A stretch of 64,000 bases of DNA. Source: Cupriavidus sp. IDO (lineage in GTDB: Bacteria; Pseudomonadota; Gammaproteobacteria; Burkholderiales; Burkholderiaceae). Below, one piece after another: positions 10,336-18,800 of the stretch (position 1 is the stretch's first letter; each line of letters begins with the position of its first letter). Location of the stretch: the NCBI RefSeq assembly GCF_000812465.1, contig NZ_JWMA01000006.1, positions 62,001 to 126,000 of the forward strand, written 5' to 3'. The position numbers and the translations under genes are program-made. The notes under the pieces are model-generated. The model made no database searches, was not told where the DNA came from, and was given only the letters and a program-made list of their open reading frames with translations.

Positions 10336-11373
10336 ATGAAGATCTCGGATCGCCTTGCCTCTTTCTCCCGCCTCGATCTTGTCGGCGCGGCCACGCCCCT
10401 GCAAAAGCTGGATCGCCTGTCCGGGATGCTCGGGCGCGATATCTACATCAAGCGGGATGACACCACGCCACTTGCGTTTGGCGGAAACAAACTGCGCAAG
10501 CTTGAGTTCCTGGCGGCTGACGCCTTGCGCCAGGGCGCCGATACGCTGGTAACGGCCGGAGCCATACAGTCGAATCATGTCCGCCAGACGGCCGCGCTGG
10601 CGGCCCGTCTTGGACTACGCTGCAGCGCGTTGCTGGAAAACCCGACCGGCACGGCAGACGGCGACTACCTGCACGGCGGCAACCGCCTGCTGCTCGATCT
10701 GTTCGACGCGCAGGTCGAGCCGGTTACGAGTCTCGACAACGCCGACGCACAGTTGCAAGCCCTTGCGGAACGGCTGCGTGGCGAGGGGCACAAGCCCTAT
10801 GTCATCCCGATCGGCGGGTCCAATCCGCTGGGGGCATTGGGGTATGTACGTGCCGGCCTGGAACTGGCGCAGCAAGCCGAAGCGATAGGGCTTGCATTCT
10901 CGGCGGTCGTGCTGGCGTCCGGCAGTGCCGGCACCCATGCCGGGCTGGCGTTGGCGCTCGCACACGCGATGCCGGATACACCGGTCGTCGGCATTACCGT
11001 GTCGCGCAGCGTCGCGGCGCAAACGCCCAAGGTGGCCGGGCTGATCGAAGGGACTGCTGCGCTGCTCGATGTCGAGGTGCCGGCAGGGCTGAAGGCCGAG
11101 CTGTGGGACGAGTACTTCGCACCACGCTATGGTGAACCCAACCAGGCGGGGCTGGAGGCCATCCGCATCCTGGCAGGTACCGAAGGTGTGTTGCTCGATC
11201 CCGTCTATACGGGGAAGGCGATGGCTGGTTTGCTCGATGGCGTCGCGCGGGGGCGCTTTGCTTCGGATGGCCCGGTGTTGTTCCTGCATACCGGTGGTGC
11301 GCCGGCGTTGTTTGCGTATCGCAATGCAATCAACCTGGAAACAGGGGCAGCGGCTACGATGACCCCTTCCTGA
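10336..11373 (+). CDS. dcyD: D-cysteine desulfhydrase
   Basis: A 345-residue fold-type II PLP enzyme of the ACC deaminase/D-cysteine desulfhydrase family. The lysine that carries PLP is K52 in [29 protein letters not shown] and the phosphate-binding loop [13 protein letters not shown] also match. The reaction is D-cysteine to pyruvate, hydrogen sulfide and ammonia; some relatives deaminate ACC, so that alternative is open. It is the last gene of the sulfur amino-acid group that begins at 5.4 kb, about 110 bases after the transporter ATPase. Pairing with a cystine-type importer is a known arrangement for DcyD. Confidence 0.85.
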   Translation: MKISDRLASFSRLDLVGAATPLQKLDRLSGMLGRDIYIKRDDTTPLAFGGNKLRKLEFLAADALRQGADTLVTAGAIQSNHVRQTAALAARLGLRCSALLENPTGTADGDYLHGGNRLLLDLFDAQVEPVTSLDNADAQLQALAERLRGEGHKPYVIPIGGSNPLGALGYVRAGLELAQQAEAIGLAFSAVVLASGSAGTHAGLALALAHAMPDTPVVGITVSRSVAAQTPKVAGLIEGTAALLDVEVPAGLKAELWDEYFAPRYGEPNQAGLEAIRILAGTEGVLLDPVYTGKAMAGLLDGVARGRFASDGPVLFLHTGGAPALFAYRNAINLETGAAATMTPS

Positions 11374-11542
11374 CGCCAGCTTGCGGCTATCACTGGGTGT
11401 CGGCGCTTTGGCAGGCCCCATCAGCTTGAATTCCTGCCCGGCAGCACTAGCATCCAAAGGGCGCGCGCCGGTTCTTGTGCAGGAAGCAATTCGCTGGCGC
11501 CCGCATCCCGTCGATGCAGTTACCTACGCCAGGGAGACCAAC

Positions 11543-12304
11543 ATGTCAGAGCGTCCCGCAGATGTGGTGAGCCCCATATCCAACCAGATCATCCCGCCAA
11601 AAGTTTCCGCCGACGAGGCAAGACGCGCGGGCCGCGTGCCGTATGACAAGCCGACGGCGGACAACGCGATGATCCTGTTCATCGACCACCAGATCGGCCT
11701 GATGGCCGGGCTGCGTGATTTCCCGTCGCTGTCCGCCATCAAGAGCAATGTGCTTGGCCTTGCGCTGGTTGCGAAGGCGATGAAGCTGCCTGTCCTGATC
11801 TCGTCGTCAAACGCGCAATGGCAGAACGGCGATACCTTGCCCGAACTCAAGGAGATCTTCTCGGAGGCGCCGATCTATCGCCGGACCGGCATTATCAACT
11901 GCTATGAAGACCCTACTTTCCGCCAGGCATTTGAAGACCTTGTGGCGAAGACGGGGCGGCGGCACATCATCATCTCGGGCGTCACGATCGGAACCTGCTG
12001 CACCTTCCCGACGCTCTCGATGCTGCAAGACGGCTACAGCGTTTTCCCAGTCGTTGACGCCTGCGGCGCGTGGAACGCTTACGAGGCACAAACTGCGATG
12101 TCCCGTATGGCCAATGCTGGCGCTTCACTGGTATCGACCTTCGCCCTCGCATGCGAACTACAGGCCGATTGGAAGCGCGAGACCGCGAATGACATGTTGG
12201 CGCCGTTTATTCAGAACCTGCCCGAGTACGGCTTCGTGCTGCAGAACTTCTGGAACAACGCAAATCAGCATGTCGTGCCAGATCCCTTCGGCATGGTCAA
12301 GTAA
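11543..12304 (+). CDS. Isochorismatase-family cysteine hydrolase (YcaC-like)
   Basis: A 253-residue isochorismatase-like hydrolase. The catalytic triad can be placed: Asp in ILFIDHQIGLM, the central Lys region before PVLISSSNAQ, and the nucleophilic Cys in GVTIGTCCTF. The YcaC subgroup forms oligomeric rings and has undefined substrates. The first 30 residues up to VPYDKP are an extension relative to short YcaC proteins. AGGGAGACC precedes the ATG at 11543. A second paralogue lies at 22.5 kb. No operon partner follows. Confidence 0.82.
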   Translation: MSERPADVVSPISNQIIPPKVSADEARRAGRVPYDKPTADNAMILFIDHQIGLMAGLRDFPSLSAIKSNVLGLALVAKAMKLPVLISSSNAQWQNGDTLPELKEIFSEAPIYRRTGIINCYEDPTFRQAFEDLVAKTGRRHIIISGVTIGTCCTFPTLSMLQDGYSVFPVVDACGAWNAYEAQTAMSRMANAGASLVSTFALACELQADWKRETANDMLAPFIQNLPEYGFVLQNFWNNANQHVVPDPFGMVK

Positions 12305-12513
12305 CCAATCATGGGCGCGATCTTCCAGGATCGCCATGCCCGGCTCGTTGCGATCCTTGAAGGCCGGCAGAAGTGCCCTTCCATTGGTTGAATATGTGCC
12401 TCGCAGCCCTACTATGTAATAGGTATGTTGGCTGCCAAGCACAGACATACCGAGCCGGCCTAGCACGAGACTGCGCGCTGGACCGATGCATCCACCGACA
12501 CTGGGGGACCACT

Positions 12514-12879
12514 ATGTTAAAGAGTTTGGTCATTCCGCTGACTTGCGCCACGCTGGGCGCTTTCGGGATCGCTTACGCGCAGGGCGTGACTTCTCCGCGC
12601 GACCCGTATTCGCAAGGCGCAGACACTGGCACCCGGGATCCGTATTCACAGGGGTCTCGCGCCGGCAAATTCGACCCATACACGGAGGGCGCGGCTCAGT
12701 CCACGAAACAGGAATTGGCGCCGAGTACCAACGCACCGCGCGATCCCTATACGCAGGGCGCAAATACCGGGGCGCGCGATCCGTATACCGAGGGCGCTCG
12801 CACTATCAATCGCGATTTTCCGTTCGACACTTCCAGCCACGTGCAGGACCGCCGTAACCCGTTCTTCCAGGGAAATTGA
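12514..12879 (+). CDS. Small secreted protein with RDPY(S/T)(Q/E)G repeats
   Basis: A 121-residue protein with a signal peptide (LVIPLTCATLGAFGIAYAQG, cleavage near residue 23). The mature part is built on five copies of a short motif, (R/F)DPY(S/T)(Q/E)G with the following small residues, separated by 6-16 residue spacers; the chain ends in a related RRNPFFQGN. GGGGGACC precedes the ATG. Short repeat proteins of this kind occur in Burkholderiaceae, but I know of no function. No cysteine is left after signal removal. Periplasmic location is inferred. Confidence 0.7.
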   Translation: MLKSLVIPLTCATLGAFGIAYAQGVTSPRDPYSQGADTGTRDPYSQGSRAGKFDPYTEGAAQSTKQELAPSTNAPRDPYTQGANTGARDPYTEGARTINRDFPFDTSSHVQDRRNPFFQGN

Positions 12880-13005
12880 TCCAGTTACCCCCTTCTAGTC
12901 GCTAGCGAAACGTGTTGAACATCTGAGCAAGTCGCCCTCGTACTTCGGGGGCGGCCTTACTGGTCCGGAACCTGCCAGGAGAATGCAATTCCCCCGAGGG
13001 TGGCC

Positions 13006-14523
13006 ATGGCGAGCGGCAAGCCCCTGCTGAGCATGCATCCGGAGCTGTCTCCGGCGCGCGTCTACCTGATCGGACTGGCACTGGGCTGCGCCACAGGCGT
13101 CGATTTCTGGGCCTCGGCCATGATGGGCGTCGCGGGCACCCACATTCGGGGCGGGGTGCATGCCTCACCAGAGGACTTTCTCTGGAGCTTGACCTCCTAT
13201 GCAGCCGCGGCCGTCGTCGCGAACCTCATGCTGCGGCGGCTGGCCCAGGATATCAGCTACCGTGGATTTACCCTGGCAGGCCTGGCGATCGCCAGCGTTG
13301 GCGCGTTGCTTTGCGCGCTGTCCCGTAACCCGCTGGAATTGAGCCTAGCGCGCGCCGTCCAGGGATTCGGAGCAGGCGGACTATTCGCCGCGTCCCGCAT
13401 CATCATTCAGATTGGTGCAGCACCGGATGAGCGTCGTCCACTGTTCATCGGTTTCAACATCGGCTCCATGGGGCTGGTCGCCCTGGCCCCGTGGATCACA
13501 GCGCAACTCGTCGAGAGTGCGGAGTGGCAACTGGTATTTGTCGTGCAGGCCGGGATCGCCTTCCTGACCCTGCTCTTTGTGATCGCGACCTATCCGAAAC
13601 GGCTGACCGCGACACGCGCCCCATGGGATGTCGACGTCCACGTCATGGACTGGATGACGGTGCTGTTAATTGGCGCCGGCGCGTTGATACTGTTGCATGG
13701 CCTCGGAGACCTGCGCTTCTATGAACTAACCAGTTCACCCTCGGTGGCCGCGACACCCATGATCGGCGTGGCCTTCTTTGTCGCCGCCTTTGCGTATCTG
13801 CACCGACACCCGGACCCATGGCTCAATCCGCGGCTCCTTCTGGGCCGTCGCTTCCTGGTCGGACTGGCTTTCTATGCCATCTATTACTTCTTGGGAGGCC
13901 TCTGGACCTACGTTGTCGCCAACATGTTGCAAGGCGGCTTGGGCTTCACGTTTCAGACCACTGGAACGGTGCTCACCACGACGGGGCTCATTGGGTTCGC
14001 CGGCGCCATGGCGTTCACCTATGGGCGATCTCTGCTGGTCGGCACCCGTCGTTACATCGCATTCGGCTACCTGCTGTTCGCGGCTTCCGCGTGGCTGCTC
14101 TCCCAACGAATGATGCTGGGCGCGTCTATCAATGTGCTGCTCCCGGCTCTCGCCCTGCAGAGCCTGGCAATGCCCTTCAGTTTGATGCTGGTGGCAGGTT
14201 TGACGTGGGCCGAATTCACCGTAGAGGATTTTGCGCATGGCTACCAGTTCAAAAACATCGTGCGTCAGATTGCCACTGCTGGAGGGACGGGACTGGCGAG
14301 CCTGTGGTTGCAATATGGGGAGGTTCTGGCGCGCACGCAACTGATTGCCAGGGTGACGCCGTTCGATTTCCCGCAAGGGATTGCGCAGGCGGAACTGCTG
14401 CAGCTATCGCGTGTCATCGATCAGCAGGCGACGCTCCTCTCCACCAGCAACCTGTTTGCCTTGCTGTCGTTCTTCTGCATCGCCATCGCGTCGATCGCAA
14501 TCTTGCAGCGGGCCTTGCGCTAA
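13006..14523 (+). CDS. MFS drug-efflux-type transporter (DHA2-like)
   Basis: About 505 residues with 14 likely membrane helices, the size and layout of EmrB/DHA2 exporters. The conserved ARAVQGFGAGGLFAASRIIIQ after helix 4 matches the motif C region of such antiporters. A CCGAGGG site sits six bases ahead of the ATG at 13006, so that start is preferred over the GTG at 13000. No membrane-fusion partner gene adjoins it, so a two-component pump cannot be claimed. The substrate is unknown. Confidence 0.82.
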   Translation: MASGKPLLSMHPELSPARVYLIGLALGCATGVDFWASAMMGVAGTHIRGGVHASPEDFLWSLTSYAAAAVVANLMLRRLAQDISYRGFTLAGLAIASVGALLCALSRNPLELSLARAVQGFGAGGLFAASRIIIQIGAAPDERRPLFIGFNIGSMGLVALAPWITAQLVESAEWQLVFVVQAGIAFLTLLFVIATYPKRLTATRAPWDVDVHVMDWMTVLLIGAGALILLHGLGDLRFYELTSSPSVAATPMIGVAFFVAAFAYLHRHPDPWLNPRLLLGRRFLVGLAFYAIYYFLGGLWTYVVANMLQGGLGFTFQTTGTVLTTTGLIGFAGAMAFTYGRSLLVGTRRYIAFGYLLFAASAWLLSQRMMLGASINVLLPALALQSLAMPFSLMLVAGLTWAEFTVEDFAHGYQFKNIVRQIATAGGTGLASLWLQYGEVLARTQLIARVTPFDFPQGIAQAELLQLSRVIDQQATLLSTSNLFALLSFFCIAIASIAILQRALR

Positions 14524-14605
14524 CCGCATTCGTTTTACCTCTGGCGAGGCATAAGACCGCTTTTTGGCGAACAATGAGATTGGAATGGCTACATGGTAAG
14601 TCGCC

Positions 14606-15484
14606 GTGACAACGCTTCGTTCTTCCTCACTTGCCCATGGTGTCGCGATCAGTTTGCTCGCCGTCGCCAGCCACGTGTCTGCGCAGCCGACACCATCCCC
14701 TCCTTCCGCCGCGACGGCGACGCCGCCGGGCGGTGGGCCATGTGCCGGCGTCTGGTTTCCTGCCGGCGCCCGGGTGCAGATGGAGTCCGACGGGGCCATG
14801 CCGATGTCCCGGACGGGGATCCAATCGCCGCCGACCGAGAGCGCCAGGAGCTGCCACACCACCGTCCAGATCCACTCGAAGAGCGCGCTAGCCGCCTTGA
14901 TGGGGCCACCCATCATTACCGAGCAGGACGATCAGATCACGATCACGCCGCCCAGCCCGACATCGCCTGCCCGGATCGAAGGCCACGCAGTCGTTAACGC
15001 GAGGGGACCCTATGCGCGGCTCTATGGCACGACCACAAGCCTCGGCGAGGGCGTGTTCAACTACGCCGACCAGGATTTACGCGAAGGGGTGACGCTTGCT
15101 AGCGAATACGTCGAGTCCAGTCTGTCATTCACGCTCTACGCGCGCGATTCCGGCGAAGAGATCGGAACGTTCTACGCGCCGCACGCGACCCTGTCGGTCA
15201 GCGGCCGCCACGTGGGCCGGCGCCAGACTATTGAGACCGCGATGGGGCGCAAGGAATGCGTGCCGATTACTTATGAGCGGCGCACCTGGACCGGACCCCT
15301 GCAGATCCTGGACGAGACCTTGAACACCGATCCACATATCATGCAGGTCACCGACTGGTATTGCCCGAGCGAGGGTTTCGTGCTGCGCACCGACGTCGTC
15401 GAAAACGGTAAAACCCAACGCATTGACACAACCGAAATCACGCCATTGCATGGCGCCAAAGAGGTGCTTAGCGCACCCGAATAG
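14606..15484 (+). CDS. Secreted protein of unknown function
   Basis: A 292-residue protein with an N-terminal hydrophobic signal (GVAISLLAVASHVSAQ) followed by a low-complexity Pro/Ala/Thr linker to about residue 45. The rest is beta-rich, with three or more cysteines (PCAGVWF, SCHTTVQIH, KECVPI, WYCPSEGF) that could form disulfides in the periplasm. I do not recognise the family. It is co-oriented with the MFS gene 82 bases upstream; the start is a GTG and may be a few codons off. Confidence 0.6.
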   Translation: MTTLRSSSLAHGVAISLLAVASHVSAQPTPSPPSAATATPPGGGPCAGVWFPAGARVQMESDGAMPMSRTGIQSPPTESARSCHTTVQIHSKSALAALMGPPIITEQDDQITITPPSPTSPARIEGHAVVNARGPYARLYGTTTSLGEGVFNYADQDLREGVTLASEYVESSLSFTLYARDSGEEIGTFYAPHATLSVSGRHVGRRQTIETAMGRKECVPITYERRTWTGPLQILDETLNTDPHIMQVTDWYCPSEGFVLRTDVVENGKTQRIDTTEITPLHGAKEVLSAPE

Positions 15485-15838
15485 GGGCATGGAAACGCGC
15501 CAATGACAGGTGGCGAGCTTTTGGACGAGCTTCGCTCGCCTACACGTTGCGCTGACGCTTGCCAATCGCGTGGAGCATTGCGGTGAGGCTGCGGGAGATG
15601 CGCAGGCTGGCCATCCCGATCCCCTTTGGCTATTGTGACTCCGGCTCCATAGCGTGCCGGATGGAAGATATAAGGCGCAAGGCAGACACGCGAACCGTTA
15701 AGGCCTGAACGTGGCAAAATTGCTCCGCTCGGCCCCCGTGACCCGCTCGCCGGTACGACAATTGCGCAGACATTTGTCCGACGCATCCAGTGCAGAAACA
15801 CCAAAGGCGGTTACCGACTTGAGAGCGGAACACAGCAG
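15485..15838. other. Intergenic stretch, nothing recognised
   Basis: About 354 bases between the secreted protein and the large hybrid kinase. Open frames here are short, arginine/serine-rich and have no family resemblance. The region must contain the kinase promoter, but no sigma-70 box is convincing by eye. Confidence 0.45.
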
Positions 15839-18800
15839 ATGAACTCATTGTTTTCGTTCGGCACTGAGACGGCCGTCGGCTTCCACGTCGCATGGGAGGA
15901 CGGCGATCGCGTTGTCGGTCGAGGCTCGCGACTCGGCCCAGATGGCGAGCCGAAGGCTGTGCTGGCTGTGTGGCCCGCAGCCGAGCACCCGCTGCCCTCT
16001 AGCCTCGCTCGCCTCGCACACGAATACGGCTTGAAGGGCGAGCTGGACGGCAGTTGGGCGGTGCGGCCGCTAGAGCTTGTGCGGGAACATGGTCGGACTG
16101 TTTTGCTGCTTGAGGACCCCGGCGGCGAGCCGCTTGCCGGGCTACTGGGCGCCCCCATGGAGGTAGGCCGTTTCTTGCGCCTGGCCATCAGCATCACCGC
16201 GGCCCTGGACCAGTTCCACCAGCGGGGTCTTATACACAAGGATATCAAGCCGGCCCATATACTGGTGAACGATGCCGCTATCGAGGCGCGGCTCACGGGC
16301 TTCGGCATTGCCTCGCGCCAGTCGCGCGAGCGCCAGGCACTGGCGCCACCGGAAGAGATCGCCGGCACGCTGGCCTACATGGCCCCCGAGCAGACCGGAC
16401 GCATGAACCGGCCAATCGACGCGCGGAGCGACCTCTATTCGCTCGGCGTCACGCTCTACCAAATGCTCACGGGCGTGCTACCGTTCGCCACCGACGACCC
16501 GATGGACCTGTTGCACAGCCATCTCGCCCGACAGCCAGCCCCGCCGGCGGAACGGGTACCGTCGATCCCGCCATTGCTTTCCGCCATGGTGATGAAGCTG
16601 CTTTCCAAGACGGCGGAGGAGCGCTACCAGACCGCAGCGGGGCTGGAGGCCGATCTACGGCGCAGTTTGGCCGCATGGGAAAGCCGGGGAAGCATTGACA
16701 CCTTCCCGCTCGGCGAGCACGACCTGCCTGGTCGCCCGTTGATTCCGGAGCGGCTCTATGGACGGAAGCGCGAGATTGAGACCTTGCTCGCTGCCTTCGA
16801 CAGGGTGGTGACCCAGGGCACGCCAGAGATTGTGCTGGTCTCCGGCTACGCCGGTATCGGGAAGACCTCGGCCGTGCTTGCGTTGCGCAGCGCACTGGCT
16901 CTCAGGAATGGCCTCTTTGCCTCGGGCAAGTTCGATCAGTACAAGCGAGACATCCCGTATGCGACATTGGCACAGGCTTTCCAGAATCTGGTCCGCCCAC
17001 TACTGGGCAAGAGCGAGGCCGACTTGGCGCCCTGGCGCGCCGCACTGGCGGAGGCGCTGGGCCCGAATGGCGGCCTCATGGTGCCGCTCATACCCGAACT
17101 CGGGCTGATTCTGGGGCCGCAGGCGCCGGTTCCGGAGCTGCCGCCGCGCGACGAACAGCACCGATTCCAGATGGTTTTCCGGCGCCTGCTTGCCGTCTTT
17201 GCCCAACCCGCGCATCCGCTGGCACTCTTTCTCGACGACCTGCAGTGGCTGGACGCGGCAACACTTGATCTGCTCGAGTATCTGGCGACCCAGCCGGAGG
17301 TACGCCACGTGCTGCTTATCGGAGCCTATCGGAATGACGACGTCGGGCCCGGGCATCCGTTGCTACTGCGATTGCCGGCAATCCGCCAGGCCGGGGGGCG
17401 GGTAAATGACATCGCACTTTCCCCCCTTGCGTTCGACGATGTAAGCAGACTCATCGTCGATTCCTTGCATTGCGCACCTGGGGACGCCGCACCTCTGGCC
17501 CGCCTGGTGCAGGAGAAGACTGGCGGTAACCCATTTTTCGCCATCCAGTTCCTTACCGCCCTGACCGAAGAGGGACTGCTCGTTTTCGATCATCGTGGCG
17601 CGCGCTGGTCCTGGGACCTTGAGCAGATTCGGGCCAAGGGCTTCACCGACAATGTGGTCGATCTCATGCTCGCCAAGCTGAGGCGCCTTCCCGCGGCGAC
17701 CCGTAACGCCCTGAAGCAGTTGGCGTGTCTCGGTAATGACGCGGCGATCGCTATCCTGGCCATGGTCCAGGATGCCAGCGAGGCGGAGCTGGACGCGGCG
17801 CTGTGGCCGGCGGTACGCGCCGGACTTGTGTTGCGTTTGGGAAATACCTACCGATTCCTGCACGATCGTATCCAGGAGGCGGCCTACGCCCTGATTCCTG
17901 AAGGCGCGCGGCCGGCAGCGCACCTCGCTATTGGCAGACGGCTCGCTGCGGGCACGCCGCCTGAGGCAATAGCTGAGCGTGTCTTCGAGATCGTCGGCCA
18001 GCTCAACCGTGGCGCCGACCTTATCACCGCGGCCGAGGAGCGGGAGCAAGTGGCTGAGCTGAATCTGCTCGCCGGCCAGCGCGCCAAGGCGTCCACGGCC
18101 TACGCCTCGGCGCTGACCTATCTCACCGCCGGTGCAGCGCTCGCGCAGGGGGACACCTGGAAGCGCCGGCCAAAGTTTGCTTTCGCGCTCGAGTTCCACC
18201 TCGCCGAATGCGAATTTCTGACCGGCGCGTCGGCCGCGGCGGAAGCGCGCCTGGCCGGGCTTGCGTGCCGTGCCGCCAGCCTCCCCGATCTGGCCTCCGT
18301 CACCCAGCTGTGGCTGGAGCTGTTTCTGGCCCTCGGCCAGCGCGAGCGCGCCGTCGAGGTGGGCCTCGACTACCTGTACCGGGCCGGCGTCCAGTGTTCG
18401 GCACACCCGACAGATGAGGAAGTTCTGCAGGAATACGATCGGATGTGGCGGCAACTTGGCGACCGCCCGATCGAGGCGCTGCTCGACCTGCCGATGATGA
18501 CCAATGCGGTCGCGTGCGAGACAATGGATGTCCTGACCGCGCTAATGCTGCCGGCCTGGTACACCGACGTGAACCTGGGCTCCCTCATCATCGGACGGAT
18601 GGCAAACCTCAGCCTCGAGCATGGCAACAGCGACGCGTCGTGCCTCGCCTATACCTGGCTCGGCATGCTCCTGGGGCCTCGGTCCGGCGACTACAAGGCG
18701 GCATTCCGCTTCGGCCAGCTCGGCCTGAACCTGGTCGAGCAGCGCGGGCTGGACCGCTTCAGGGCCCGCGTCTACCAGGCTTTCGGCGGCCACGTGATGC

